The position numbers and the translations under genes were made by a program. The notes beneath the pieces were generated by a model. It saw nothing but the letters and a program-made list of their open reading frames with translations. It was not told the DNA's origin and searched no databases. Shown here in pieces: positions 45,099 through 57,471 of a DNA stretch of 64,000 nt (position 1 is its first letter; the number at the start of each line of letters is the position of its first letter). Origin of the DNA: Macrolepiota albuminosa (lineage: Eukaryota > Basidiomycota > Agaricomycetes > Agaricales > Agaricaceae); NCBI GenBank assembly GCA_027475525.1, contig JAMWFC010000092.1, forward strand, positions 930,001 through 994,000, in the 5' to 3' direction.

Positions 45099-46188
45099 TC
45101 ATCCAGATAACGAATACCCGACATCGATATTCTCCTTCTTCATCTCAATCAGCCTATCCAGCATCGCCTTTCCCCTCTCATTCAATCCCTCACGAAACTG
45201 ATTATCTTTCATCCAGTTCAAACCATGCTGGAGTATATTTCTTGCACGTGTGGAACCCCCTTTCACGTTACCCATAGTAGCGTGTAGCGTCGCACGTTTT
45301 TCTGAACAATTGTATGTTGCGCAATGTAGTATATTCGAGTTATAAAAAACAGTTTCGCCGGCTGAGGAACGAGAAATAAAGTAATCAAGCTGAAGTGTGT
45401 GGTGCAAGGTGAATTACGCACGTTGGAGCGTCAGCTGGACAACACCGGGCATATCGAGTGGGTCCCTTGGAGGCTCCATGGTCTCACTATGCTTGCGCTG
45501 TTCGACTGTTCGAGGTACTCGATGTGAGCCCGGTACAATGTACAGGCAAGAGTCACGGTAAAGAGCGCTACCAAAAACGTTAGCATATCCCAAAGCCGTG
45601 CTGTATAACGTGTTCATACGTGTTCCATTGAACCTGGGGGAAGCATTGGCGTCAAACAATGCGAATCCTATACTGACGTAACCGACGTACACCAAAGTGC
45701 CATTTCTGCAGAGCTTCACGTTCTTCTTCTTCACTCGCTTTTTCACTCACATCATCACGATGCCAACGAAGTGCAAAGTTATGTCCCAATGGATTGATAA
45801 GAAGATTGAACAGCTCTAGAACAAGTTTGGGCTAAAGAGTCAGTAATCCACGAAACTACTCACCCATCTCCAGATTATCCTCTCCACACTCAAGCAACTC
45901 CATAACGACATCTAGCAACTTCTGCGAGGTATACCATTCCGCAAACACTGGTTCCCCGAGTCCTGGATGCATGACATGTTGAACGCCCCACGAATCAGGG
46001 TTATCGTCACCGAAAGGCGGAAACTGCTTCCCTACGGTTCTGCGATAGGACCACTTGCCTTCACGGGTAAGGGACACGATGCGATCGCAGGCTTCGCGTA
46101 ACTGTGTCTCGTATGAAGGACTAGGTATCAGGCCAGGGACCACGACAAACCCTTGTTCGTCGTAAAGGGTCTTGAGCTCAGAGGGCAT
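45099..46188 (-). CDS. Phytanoyl-CoA dioxygenase (PhyH) family protein
   Basis: Five exons (46,188-45,864, 45,815-45,691, 45,633-45,620, 45,567-45,422, 45,361-45,099) total 873 nt, 290 residues. The family are Fe(II)/2-oxoglutarate oxygenases. N-terminus: MPSELKTLYDEQGFVVVPGL. The iron-binding HxD is in FALRWHRDDV at the end of LFNLLINPLGHN; the distal His and the 2-oxoglutarate Arg are in SNILHCATYNCSEKRATLHA. DSCLYIVPGSHRVPR is the usual strand before the lid. Exon 3 is only 14 nt (encoding part of VQWNTA) and is needed to join WHFG to ALYRDSCLYIVPGSH in frame. The substrate is unknown; this fungal subfamily is not a proven phytanoyl-CoA hydroxylase. The gene is divergent to the F-box gene across 380 bp. 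Confidence 0.88.
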
Positions 46189-46568
46189 CGTGGTTCAAGT
46201 CAAGAGGGAAGTGACACGGGAGCTACATTCCGGGCGTGATCACAAGATAGACGAAGAAAGGTTCGACGCATGTGGTGCATGATCATATGTTCTGCACAGA
46301 ACCGGCCTCGTTCAATATTAAATAACTTGAACCTGAGCCACAGGAGTTGTTTGCGTGTCCATCTTGACGACGACGCACTTTGTGGCATTCATTGGCGGCT
46401 ACCGGCGGCTACCATACCCAATACTTAGTGATGGCGGTCCGCTTTCAGTTGTTGACTTGAATGGTTGACTTGACACTCCCACGCAAGAATACCAATTTGT
46501 ACTAAATGATGGACAGCGGCCCAAGGGTGGCCATTCACTGCGCTTGAGAGTTGAAACGTAGATCAACC
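46189..46568. promoter_or_regulatory. Shared divergent promoter region
   Basis: These 380 bp separate the starts of the PhyH gene (-) and the F-box gene (+) and must contain both promoters. I see no clear TATA box. The motif GGCGGCTACC occurs twice in tandem near 46,394-46,413. Confidence 0.5.
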
Positions 46569-48190
46569 ATGCAGGAACTTCCGCCAGATACTTGGGCTTC
46601 AATTGCTGGATATCTTCCCTCTCAAGCCCTCCCGGACTTGATTTCTGTGAATCGTGCCCTTTTCAATCTCGTTCTGGATACACGATATGGTGTAGTGGAA
46701 TGGGGAACGCTGGATAAGAAGCTAATTAAACTCCTTGAACGTCTCCAGTCAGTCCGATTCAGACGTGTCCTCTGGTTTTATACTCATACAATTTATGTAC
46801 TAGAGATCCTTCAATAGCAGGTCGCGTTCGGCGTCTCCACATCCGACCATGGTTCATTCAGTATCTCTTCGAACGAGAAGCACTTTTCCAAAGATCATCT
46901 CTCATGGAACGACAGACCTGGAGCTATACATTTGGACAGATAATGAATTACTTCTATCCTAACGAGCTCAACACCACCTCTGATGATCGCCCTCCCCCAC
47001 GTCCCCCCGGTTTTATAACGTACCCTCCGACAAACCAGCTTATGAACTCCATGATTAAGGCACTCAAAGGCATGACGAACGTAACAGAATGCGAGTTCCA
47101 ATGGAGAGATATGCCAATAAACGCCGAAACGCTCTCCTTTCTTTCTTCCGCGCGGGCGGCATTTCATTCCAACCTCTCCAAGCTCGTCCTACGCACCCGC
47201 GTGTCGAGGTTTGGCCAGATCTTGACCTTCGCTGATTTTCCCCGGTTGACTGAATTGGAGCTCCATTTCGAGTATGATCCATCCACCGAACGTGACATTG
47301 GTGTGATCAATGTAGACATCCTTATCCAGTCGGTTGCACCTTTCATCAACCAACTTCAAGACACTCTACACACCTTGACTATAGCGTCTGTCGCTAGATG
47401 TGATCACTCCACATTCCTCCGCTCATTAGGGCCATTGCCGTATCTTCGAACATTAACCCTCCAGATGCAGTTCGACGATGCGCAGTATCTCTATAGCCCC
47501 TCTTCATTGAGCAATATTCTATTACGCCATAAAAAATCCTTGACTACGCTGGTCATACGCCCGAATTATGAAGAGGGACCTACAAAAGCTCTAGCAGCAT
47601 GGCAACCTATCAGCGATGCATGTACAGCTGACTTAAACGGTCTCGATAGTCTGAAATCACTAACGTTCCCGGCACCTGACTTGTCTACAATGAAGTCTTT
47701 GATACACCATGCACCTGCCCCTTTAGATACGCTTTGTTTATTTGGTCGGTACCTAATGCCTGATGAGGTGGCGTCGATTATTGGTGCTCTCGGAAGTCTA
47801 GCAAACCTGAAGACATTGTCGCTGGACGTTCAGATGCTAAATTCTGAAATGTTTTCGCTTTTGGCAAATGTGCTCCCTGCACTACACTCACTCACGATCG
47901 TACTTGGAACTCCCCCGGTAAGCCGTGTCAGTTATACTAGTTTGAAAAATGATACTGATACCCTAAATCCATATCAGGATTCGTACAATCCGCACATTTT
48001 TGTCAAGGAGGGCTATGCCTGCCAAACTGATTGGCAGCTGTACGACCTTGCAATATACCACAAATATTACAAGGACGATTTGAATAGCGCCTCAATAGAT
48101 GCGGAACAGGACTTAATGTGGCACGTTGCGTCTCATATCCTTCCTAATGTGAAAAGTTTCAAGGGGACGGGGCATAAGCGTTCGCGTTGA
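46569..48190 (+). CDS. F-box domain protein with leucine-rich C-terminal region
   Basis: Exon 1 (46,569-46,764) and exon 2 (46,818-48,190) join in frame to 522 residues; the 53-nt intron is GT...AG. The N-terminus MQELPPDTWASIAGYLPSQA then LPDLISVNRALFNLVLDTRY is a typical Agaricomycete F-box, expected to bind Skp1 in an SCF ubiquitin ligase. Exon 2 continues GRVRRLHIRPWFIQYLFERE and then a long array of leucine-rich, LRR-like strands (LRTLTLQMQFDDAQYL, LANLKTLSLDVQMLNSEM). The protein ends KGTGHKRSR. Its substrate is unknown. Such proteins are greatly expanded in Agaricomycetes. Confidence 0.85.
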
Positions 48191-49686
48191 CGTCAAAACG
48201 TTTTTTCTCATGGGTTTGACACAGATCACTTACAGTCATCCATGGACGTGATGCTTATTAGTCTTGGCGTTTTCAAAGATCTTGATACTCAATGTATGCA
48301 ATCTTCATTCATGCTTTTGACAGTAGAAAAGACGAGCACAGCGTGGCCTCCTTGTCACCATGACGCAGCATATCGCAAACGGGATGTATTTAGCGTATAG
48401 TAATACAACTCGAGTCAATCAATTGAAGGGTGGTTTTAACTCCAGGCGAGCATCTGTATATAAGCAGTCGTACTAGTAAAACACACGGAAGCTTACTTAT
48501 CACTTTCGAATAGTCAAGTATGTAGTAAAAATAGAGCGAATCCAATGACTGCACTTAAGTGAGTTACTGTTACCGGGATAGTCGGAGCGAGTTTCTGGAG
48601 AGCCTGTACGGCCTGTCCCAACTCCGACGATTATATCCATTAGTTCCCTTCAGGAGTAGTGTAGTGGGTCGTTACAAAAAATACACTACCTCGCTCGCCC
48701 TATGCTCGGGTCATCTCGTGTAAACTCTCTTCAGATAAAACAACCTACCTAGAGAGTGGTCGTCGAGGTGAGACTCCCTTAGGAACAGGTCTCACCTGAC
48801 GCTCCTCTCTCTAGGTCCACATGTGATAACTGACACTCCTCAAGCACTTTCATTGGCCGCGTGAAAACAAGGTTTTAACCGCTATTAAAGAAGTCGCAGA
48901 TCAAATAAAACATACGAGTTATGACAAATGCTCATGACTACTGACGTCCGTTTTGCCGAAGCCACTTAGTCAACTTCCTCGACACTTGGCATCAGACCCA
49001 TTGACAGTCATTTCGCGAGATTATGTCTGGTACAACTAACCGAGACACATGCTCTTGTCGATCTTTCTGGAGTTCCCGAAATCTGAATACACATCATATC
49101 TGTGTCTGTCGATTCTCGACCAACACATCGACTAAATACAATATGTCGTGTGACTGTGAAGCAATGTGTTTCACGCCAAAAACAAGATTGAGCGTGATGG
49201 AGGAGCTCGTGAGACTAGTACAAGCAGGATTGAATCACAAGGACCACATGACACCAGGTATCTGTGCCACACGTTTCTAGACCAATTATGGGAAAGGTGG
49301 TTGAGTGATGATTGATACAATTTTCGTCGTTCGACACCAATTTATGCCCATTGGTTGTGTCTACATGATGATATAAAAAGGCGATGCATGCTTCTCATCG
49401 TCTGTTTATCATCGTTGTGCTTCGTTTGGACTTCGTTTCACAATTTCTATTTTCACGAACCCGCATTGTCTATGTATTAGTATATGTCCATCATTCAGAT
49501 GACAATCCTTACAATGGTTCTGATCGATCTAATATCAAGAAGTGTACAGTGTGATATATACTTTGTTGCAGACATCCGAATCAAGCTGGTCAGTGTCCTT
49601 GCCCTACCATGCGGTTGATCCTGACCTATGTATGCAGTATATACTTTGTAGGGTAATCACTGAGATTCATGCCACTCCCCTTACAC
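48191..49686. other. Intergenic region with an inverted repeat
   Basis: No gene is supportable. The region holds an inverted repeat at 48,747-48,816 (listed separately) and a TATA-like ATATAAAAAGGCG at about 49,371, roughly 310 bp before the next start. An open frame at 49,023-49,280 has several Cys residues (SGTTNRDTCSCRSFW) but no domain I know. Confidence 0.55.
48747..48816. repeat. Inverted repeat with 28-bp arms
   Basis: The arms lie at 48,747-48,774 and 48,789-48,816 around a 14-nt loop. The outer ten bases (ACCTAGAGAG) and inner nine (AGGTGAGAC) pair perfectly; the middle is imperfect. It could be a MITE remnant or a transcribed hairpin. A second small palindrome (GTAGTG/CACTAC) lies just upstream near 48,656-48,690. 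Confidence 0.8.
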
Positions 49687-51225
49687 ATGGCTGATATTGT
49701 CCTTGATGATACCTCAAGCCACCTGGTTTGTAGTCATTCGCTCTCGTTACATTGTAACTACTCCAGTGTGTACTCTAATTCCTGGCTGAATGGCACCGCT
49801 GTGGAAAGTGTCAAAGGTCCCCTTACTCTGACCTTTTCTGGTACGTCGCCATCCTTGTAACCTTTATCACTTTCACCGTGACTAAAAAGGATGAATCCAG
49901 GCATTTCAGCAGCTTTCTATGGTAGCGGAATATTCAATAAAACTGCCAATGCTACCATTTTCATTGATGGAACAAAGACGGTCATGTCTATCTCGTCATT
50001 TCAAGACCCTTGGTTTTCAACGAAAATCCTCCCGGATAGTCAACATAACGTCACGTTCGAGACTCTTCCAGATGGATTCGTGATCGATTATATGGCAATC
50101 ACACCAGGCAACGACACATTTCTTGTCGGGGAGCAGCTAATTGTAGACGACGCCGACACCTCTCTGACATACACCGGACAATGGATAAGGAACACCACTA
50201 CCACCATTCCAGTCCGTTCGAATTGGGGTACTCTTCTTGGTCCAGGACTTTCTGCTTATAATGCTACAAGCTTTGGAGGTGGGTTTCAAGAAACTGAAGA
50301 CCCGCACGCGTCTTTTAATTTTACCTTCATCGGTACGTTCCATCTCATTCCAAGTTACATGTTCTATATATGTATATTTGTCGTCAGGGTCATCTGTGAG
50401 TGTGTACGGGTTCTATGACTTCAAGTATCCGTCTCTTCCTGCCACTTTTACCATCGACGGAGAAAGTGATACGGCAAAATCATATTCCTCCGGCTATTTG
50501 GAGCAAGCAAACTATCTCTGGTTTGAATCTGATGGACTATTCCCCGGAAGCCACGTCCTGTCTGTTACATTTGACCATCCATCCTCTGGCATCCCAAATC
50601 GCGGGGGTAGGTTCACATTGGATTATATCATATACACCCCTTCCTTCTCTTCTCTTGAAACACAAGGAGACTCCACTAGCGTGGTTTCCTCCAGCATCGG
50701 AACACAACTTTCAAGCCGACAAATTAGCTCCCCTACTACCACCGCAGTCAGTCATTCAGAGAGTACTGCCGTCCTCATTGGCGCTCCCATAGGGACTATT
50801 TTTGGTGTCCTGGTAGTGGCATGTCTTGTTTATCTGTTCAGGAGAAGGATCATTAACAAGAAGATTCAAGCCATTGCACGCTTAGCTCCAGATCCGTATC
50901 GGAATGTTTCCAACAGTTCCCAGATTTCCGGGGAACCACTCATTGTACCAACCGTCGAATCTAGGAAAGGAGTACAATCGTCTGTTCAAAGAAGAACTAG
51001 TGAGGCCTCATCGACATTCCCGGGAATGGACACTAATTAACGTTAACAGATGTGGCGCAAGAACCTCCTCCATATCAACCATGGTCATTACTGTCTGACT
51101 TGCAACAACAACCATCACCTGCTGAAGTCAGAACTTATAACATAGCAGCTATGTCTGTCAATCCGGCTCAACATATATCAGAGCTTGCCGACGAATTGCA
51201 TGTCGGGAGGTGGGCATCTCCGTAA
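49687..51225 (+). CDS. Single-pass membrane protein, paralogue 1 of a tandem pair
   Basis: Exons 49,687-49,840, 49,901-50,332, 50,388-50,999 and 51,050-51,225 give 457 residues. The start MADIVLDDTSSHLVCS aligns with paralogue 2. The extracellular part has two similar beta-rich, N-glycosylation-rich modules (SSFQDPWFSTKILPDSQHNV ... GFVIDYMAIT; then DDADTSLTYTGQWI ... FGGGFQETEDPHASF ... SVSVYGFYDF ... GGRFTLDYIIYTPS), a galactose-binding-like arrangement common in Agaricomycete proteins. One membrane segment follows (IGAPIGTIFGVLVVACLVYL then FRRR) and a cytoplasmic tail. The fourth exon, after an intron from GTGAGG at 51,000, supplies VAQEPPPYQPWSLL; stopping at the TAA in the intron would lose this PPPY motif. 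No signal peptide is visible at the first ATG. Function is unknown; a sensor or wall-contact role is a guess. Confidence 0.82.
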
Positions 51226-52764
51226 AGCTACTTGCCGCAGACATGCAAATACATGGGCTGGAGGTATGCAAGGCTAAGTATCTAATGTATGAATAATTCC
51301 CATGAGTCTCGCCGTATCTTGACTTTACTTGACGGAAAAACCGTTGCCGATAGCGTGGCGAAAAGAGAAGTTCGGACATTCTAAGTCACAATGATATCTG
51401 GTAGTTATTCTCGATATACTAGTCATACAGTATATTATTAAGGATTTCACGAGGTAGAAAACTTAAGGAAACAAGGGCTACTGAGTACGTGTCATGCACA
51501 TGAGAGTAATGTCCTGCGACGATGAGATTTTGCAGCCCGATAATATCGTTCCGTAAAATCCCAATTCGGGTTGTTCATTGTCCAATCTACTGAATATTGA
51601 TACACTTGTCCGTAGCAAGGCTATTGCGCCGAGATATATGGCAGGCTGTACGTTTTTTAATGTCACATATCGCCCCCATTCCCATAGAAGACTGACCGGG
51701 AATAACCGTGCGCGATAGAAGTTGATCAAGATGAATTTATCCTGGTTACTTGACGTAGAGGTCACACATAATCTGCTCGAATAGGTAGCGCACGGACATG
51801 GCTCATATCAGCCTTGTCCTGTTCAAGAGTCTGTTAAATCAACTGTATCCAATGGAAACTCGTGATTAGGAGAGTACATTGTTATTCAACTCTTCGCATC
51901 AAGGCACTTTGTCATTTGTGCGATTAGAGATGTCGTTTTAGGTCATACATAGCATCCGGCGTGGTTCCAAGGGCGACAAAAAAGAACATTTATGATTTAT
52001 GACATCATCCTCAGAGACCTGGCGATCATGACATTTGATGTCATGAATCACACAGAATAAATGTTGTAGACCAACAACGAAAAGTTAAATCTTTCTATCG
52101 AATACATCGAGCTTTATATACCTAAAATAGAGAATCATATGTCAAAATATAAAGGAGTCTATGATGTAATGAACGAGAGAATACAAGGGTCGAATGAATC
52201 AATGACAGGGATAAGGAGAACGAAAAGGGATGGAAAAGGGTACAGGCTGTACTTAGTCCGAATAAGTCCGATTGGGGGTCGATTCATGACATTTGACTGG
52301 ACCTATCATCAGTGTAATGGACTATGACCTGAGCAGAAAAACACACGCACATGCACAGGAGCAGACATTTAGTGAACTTCGGTAATCGATTGATTGACTC
52401 GGATGGTATCTGCCTGAGATACACTCAGAATGGTGTGGTTGCCACTTTTTTTGTATCTCAGCCGACTCTTGATCGCCTCCTAAAAAGTACTGTGAAGAGC
52501 CACTTTTTACCTTTGTTAAGTACCAGTCACAATACGAAGAAGTAATGTACTATGATTCATCTGTCATACAGATCAATCTGTCGATTTCATACAATCAAAA
52601 GAATATATTTAACTCCAAAAGTCACGAGTCGTGAAGAAAGCCACCGTTTCCGTAGTCTGACTGATCATTCGTATGAATTGACGATATACTGAAAAAGAGA
52701 TGTAACGGCATCATCATACATTCCACACACTCCTCCCAATCAGCCTCTCACGTAGAATTTACAC
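51226..52764. other. Intergenic between the tandem paralogues
   Basis: No gene is seen. Short open frames on both strands lack domains. It must contain the terminator of paralogue 1 and the promoter of paralogue 2. Confidence 0.55.
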
Positions 52765-54397
52765 ATGGCTGGTATTGTCCTTGATAGTGCCTCAAGCAAC
52801 CTTACGTGCAGTGAAGTGCTGTTACAATGCAACTTTTCCAGCACGTTCTCCAATTCCTGGCTGAATGGAACCGCTGTGACAGATGTCAACCCAGGTCCTG
52901 TTACTCTGACCTTTTCCGGTAAGTCGACGTCTGTATTTTGTCGCTTCTCTGTTAGCGACAACAAAGGGGTTTGAAAAAAGGTACTTCAGCGGCTTTCTAT
53001 GCAAGTGGAGTTCTTGATCGCACAGCGAATGCGACGATTTTTGTCGATGAACAACAGACAGTGTTGCTTCTTTCGTCATTTCAAGACCCGTGGTTTTCAA
53101 CGGATACACTCCCGGATGGCCAACATAATGTCACATTTGAAAGTCTTCCAGATGGATTCATCATCGATTACATGGTAATCACAGCAAGTGAGGACACGCC
53201 CCTTCTCGGGAAACAGTTAATTCTGGATGACACCGATCCCTCCGTTGCCTACACTGGAAAGTGGACTGAGAATACCACCACTCTATTAATCAGTCCAGAG
53301 TCGGCATTATTATCTCCAGAACCTCCTGCTACTTATCATGCTACGTGCTTTGGAGGTGGTTTTCAAGAGACGCAGGACCAGCAAGCTTCTGTTCAGATTA
53401 CCTTCATCGGTGGGTTTCCTCTAGTCTGGGTCTGGAATAATAGCCTCTGATCTCTTCAGTGGCACCAGGCACGTCCATTAGTGTCTATGGTATCTTTGAT
53501 CTTGAATTTGCCCCTATGATTGCTACTTTTTCCATCGACGGCGAAAATCAATTATCAAATTTCGGTCTCTCAAGTAACATTGTACAAGCAAACTATCCCT
53601 GGTTTCAATCCAGATCAAACCTTTCCCCTGGCAGCCATGTCCTTAGTATTACTTTCGGCAGTTCCATTGCTGCCCCATTCTTCAGCACCGGGGGTAGATT
53701 TACGCTGGATTACATCACATATACCCCTTCCTTTTCTTCTCTTGAGACGCAAGGAGAGACCATTCATTCGACAGACAAACGCCCCATCCTGGTCGATGCT
53801 ACGATAGGGGCTGTCGTTGGTGCCTTACTAACTGCAGCTATCATTTTTGTGCTTTGGAAAAGATTCAAAGCCAAGAAAGCCTCAATCGCCGCACGCTTAA
53901 TCCCAGATCCGTTTCAAGGTGCTCCTGATGATACTGTTACTCCCGGTGTTTGGCGGCCACCAGCGATGCCGGTTATTGCAGAAGCGAGAAAAATTCCAGT
54001 ATCAAGTGCACAAAGAGGACCTAGTGAGGACTTCCTATTCATCGGTCAGACCTGAATAGACAAATAGTTTTGAGCAGCTGTGGCGCAGGTATCCCGGTCG
54101 AACCGAACAGTATCGAGAATTCTGGATGAACCCCAGCTTGCTGCTATCAATCTCACTACTACGGCTGGTCCATCAAATACCAACGCCCAAAAAAACCGAC
54201 CACTATCAGGAAGTCCGGACGAACCCCAGCCTGCTGATGTCAATATTACTCCTACGGCTACTGTTGTCACTAGTACTACTGCTACTGCTGTCGATATCAG
54301 TACTATGGCTACTGCCGTCAATATCGGTACTATAGCTGGTCCGTCAAACTCCAACAACGAAAATACTTCTGATTCACCTCCACCTTATGAAAATTGA
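52765..54397 (+). CDS. Single-pass membrane protein, paralogue 2 of a tandem pair
   Basis: Exons 52,765-52,918, 52,981-53,409, 53,460-54,023 and 54,078-54,397 give 488 residues. Exon 1 is 154 nt as in paralogue 1, and all intron positions and phases agree. MAGIVLDSASSNLTCSEV opens the protein; ISSF-like LLSSFQDPWFSTDTLPDGQH, GFIIDYMVIT, FGGGFQETQD and GGRFTLDYITYTPSFSSLET are shared with the neighbour. The membrane segment is ATIGAVVGALLTAAIIFVLW followed by KRFKAKK. The fourth exon begins VAQVSRSNRTVSRI, carries two repeats of DEPQ(L/P)A and Thr/Ala-rich repeats, and ends SPPPYEN. Paralogue 1 has a shorter tail without these repeats. Function is unknown. The 3' end faces DAHP synthase tail to tail. 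Confidence 0.82.
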
Positions 54398-54806
54398 CGA
54401 GATTATATAGATAGACAGGAGCGTTGATCGATGTTTGAATTAATTACACTCGAATCCACGTCCTATCGTCGTGTTTTGGCTTTCGCACTAATCCTCCACT
54501 TCATTCTGCTGACCATCAGCTATGCATAAAGGTGTGTGGACTCCTTGAATAACGGATGCCCTTTATCACGAAATGAATGGTGGTACACTTGTTATGGTTT
54601 TGATACAACTTCAAATTCAAACAAAACCAGGCCTGACCGAGAGATTGAACATGTTCCAGAGCAGAATAGAGGATGAGTATACTGATAACGGGTGTATGGA
54701 TAGGAGATCATTTTTTAGACGGTGATGCAAATCGAATGAAAACCTCGGAACATGTACATGCATATGTAACGAAACCGTACTGGGTACGATGCCATTCCTG
54801 TTACGT
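54398..54806. other. Convergent 3' spacer
   Basis: About 410 bp separate the ends of paralogue 2 (+) and DAHP synthase (-). No gene or clear terminator signal was recognised. Confidence 0.5.
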
Positions 54807-57261
54807 TCATCGACCTTCTGCAAATCTCCCCGCAAGCTCAGTATACAACACATCGTTTTCGCCATTCATACCTCTGCGTTCCTTTTTGAAATGATTTGAG
54901 ATGAGGAACGCCACATCTGTATTTCAGATCAGCAACGGTACAAAGATAGACCAGTGGCTCACATACCCAGCGACTGTTCAAAATTCAACCTTGGATCACA
55001 GAATGACTGATTCCAGAAGATGGTCAGCTGGTATGTCGACATTTCTGTAACAAGGTGAGCCTGACCTGGTACCTGAGCCCGAGCTCTTCTTCCCCAAGCT
55101 CCATACTTCCACCAACGCATTCCGTCACGCTGTAACCTTCTTCATTGAGCTCGCCGGTGAATTCAAGAGATACTCCATTAAGACGCGAATTGTTTGCGGC
55201 GTGAATGCGAAGACAGTCTACGATCTCTGAGATGATAGTGCCGAAATGACGAGTTTTCAACCCGGAGCTTGAGGTCTGAGTGCTTGATTGCAAGCTTAAG
55301 TTTCACGGATAGCTTGTATAGTGGAACAACTTACTTTCCATGCATTGGATCACAAACCCAGACGACAGGATGTCCACTGGCTTGGACACTTCGAATATGC
55401 TCAGCAAGGTGGGTTTGTATCTAGTTTTCAAATTTACGAATTCAATCATTGTGATAAAAAGCCGGGAGATGCATTATCCACCTTGGTCGCGCCGTAACGT
55501 GTAATGAGGGTGATTCGTCCGGGCTCGCGATCTGGGTTGACAACTAAGAAGACAGACATTGAGTATTGGAACTTCGACAGGTGAGATAGGATAGTTGGGA
55601 AAGGAAGGGGTATATATCCGTAAAGCAAATCGCAAATGCGCACTTTCAAGGAGCCGGACAAGCTCATCACCCATCATGCTGGGCCCAACCTTGATACCAA
55701 TGGGGTTCCGGATACCCCTAAAGTACTCAACATGCGCTCCCGTAAGCTGTCGTGTGCGATCTCCAATCCACAGGAAGTGGGCCGAGGTGTTATAGTGAGC
55801 GGATTCCGTGCCAGACTCAGCTTTAGAGCTATCCGGCTTAGGCAAAGCACGCGTGAGCGCCCGCTCATAGTCCAACATGAGACCCTCATGACTGTATCAA
55901 CGATATTTGAAGTAGGAAATTGAGTGAACGTTGCAATGCGTACCTGGTATAGAAATCTACTTCTTCCAGTGTGTTGCGTGAACCACCGCGTTCGTACGGT
56001 GTTGTATTAGCATCAGCACCAATTGTGCGGGAAAAATCGAGAGCATCGCCCAGAGCGTCGATTATCTGGGAGAATTCGCGCCTGTAGAAGAATAAGTCAT
56101 AATGAAGAGCTGTAGGGTAAACAACACATGGATTGGCGAATGAAATGGAGATGAGGAGAGATGTCAACACGAACATACGGAATTTAGAAGAGTAAAGTGA
56201 GAAAAGATGAATCCTTACCTGAGAGCAGGTGAGCGCACGTGAGCGAGAGACCAACCACGGGGATGGTGCAGAGAGGCAAAGCCTGAACTTAAGAGGCCAC
56301 GCGTGTAATTAAGCGTCGTTGCGGAATGAAAATATGCTCTGTAAAAAGTCGGTCAAACAAAAATCATCCGGAGCATGAGGTCGTACTTCAGAAGGCGCTC
56401 CGGATCTGGAGTACGGTCGCCCACGTCTAATCTTTTGTTTCTTCACTCAGTACTTATTTGGTAAACACCTAAAGATAGGTCTCACCCATTCACATTGTCA
56501 CCACTGATCCAGCAGGAAGAAAACGGATCTCATCGATAGAACTCTTACCACGGTAAAAAGGGCATACCGGAAGCTCAAGACCTCGTGGTCACCAACACGT
56601 TCATAGGAACTACTGCGTGGTTTCGCATACTGCCCTGCGATACGACCAATGCGCACCTGTCCAAAAAGTATTAAGCCAAGCGATTGAAAAAGTGAAAGTC
56701 AAGGTACAATAGGAAGACGAGCTCCCCACACGAGGATTAAGGAGAACGAGAGAATAAGCCCGATTTTGGCAGAGATATTTTCCTAAATCATTGTCCGCGT
56801 TAAGTATTGAAGTGAGGATGGAGTAGTGGAAAACGTCTACGTTAGTACAAGCATCGAAACTCTCGGCACAGTCGCCTGCATGCAGAAGGAAGGCTTCGTT
56901 ACGCTGCACTAGACTGAGTTGGTGGCGTAGCCGCTCGATCTGAAGTATCATCACATCAGTACCTGCTTAGTTCTTCACGCTGCACTCGAAAAACAAGCGC
57001 ACCTCGGAGGGCGTAACTAGAGGAGGTAGGTTTGAGATCTTTGAGAGGACCCTGAGAGTAATTTTAACGAATCAATTCTACGTGTCAAATGTAGTGACAG
57101 TGTACTTGTTGAGATGTGCTTCGTCAGGATAGGGAACCAGCTGTAAACAGTTGGCAACAGTGTCTCTGAACAAAAAAGGATCTCAAGCTTACTTGTGCAA
57201 CGGGTTTCCCTTTCCATGAGTCTGGCGTCCATTCAATTGTGGGCGCTGGCTGTGAGGGCAT
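54807..57261 (-). CDS. 3-deoxy-7-phosphoheptulonate (DAHP) synthase, class II
   Basis: This enzyme condenses phosphoenolpyruvate and erythrose 4-phosphate in the first step of the shikimate pathway. The start [20 protein letters not shown] is at 57,261. Small exons follow: [28 protein letters not shown], then [20 protein letters not shown] and the metal-binding GDCAESF. Later signatures are [37 protein letters not shown], a domain with [38 protein letters not shown], and LEFTGE...[14 protein letters not shown]. The 3' end needs two more introns: one joins RYQ to [13 protein letters not shown] (exon from 55,006), and the next joins to [15 protein letters not shown] and ends LAGRFAEGR at a TGA (54,807-54,809). 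The protein is plant- and bacterial-type (AroA-II), also found in many fungi beside or instead of the yeast Aro3/4 class. Confidence 0.93.
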
Positions 57262-57471
57262 GGTTGTTCAAGTTCGTTGCAAGGCGGCGGAGATTTGAGG
57301 CGATCGAATCGATTGATATCAATGGTGATCGAGAGATAATCTGGTAGATGTGATTAGTTCGACCCAGAAGAAAGAATGTAAAATGCCAGACTTGTGCACA
57401 GAAAGCTACCAGTTTGTATGACTGGGGTTAAAGCGAAAGCGATACATATACGCAATTCAACTTGGACAATA
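57262..57471. other. Short intergenic spacer
   Basis: About 210 bp separate the start of DAHP synthase and the stop of the F-box-like gene, both on the minus strand. It must hold the DAHP synthase promoter. No motif was recognised. Confidence 0.5.

Noticed and set aside
50137..51040. Ending membrane paralogue 1 at the TAA at 51,038
   Set aside because: A GTGAGG donor and AG acceptor give a fourth exon with the same phase and VAQ start as in paralogue 2 and a PPPY motif.
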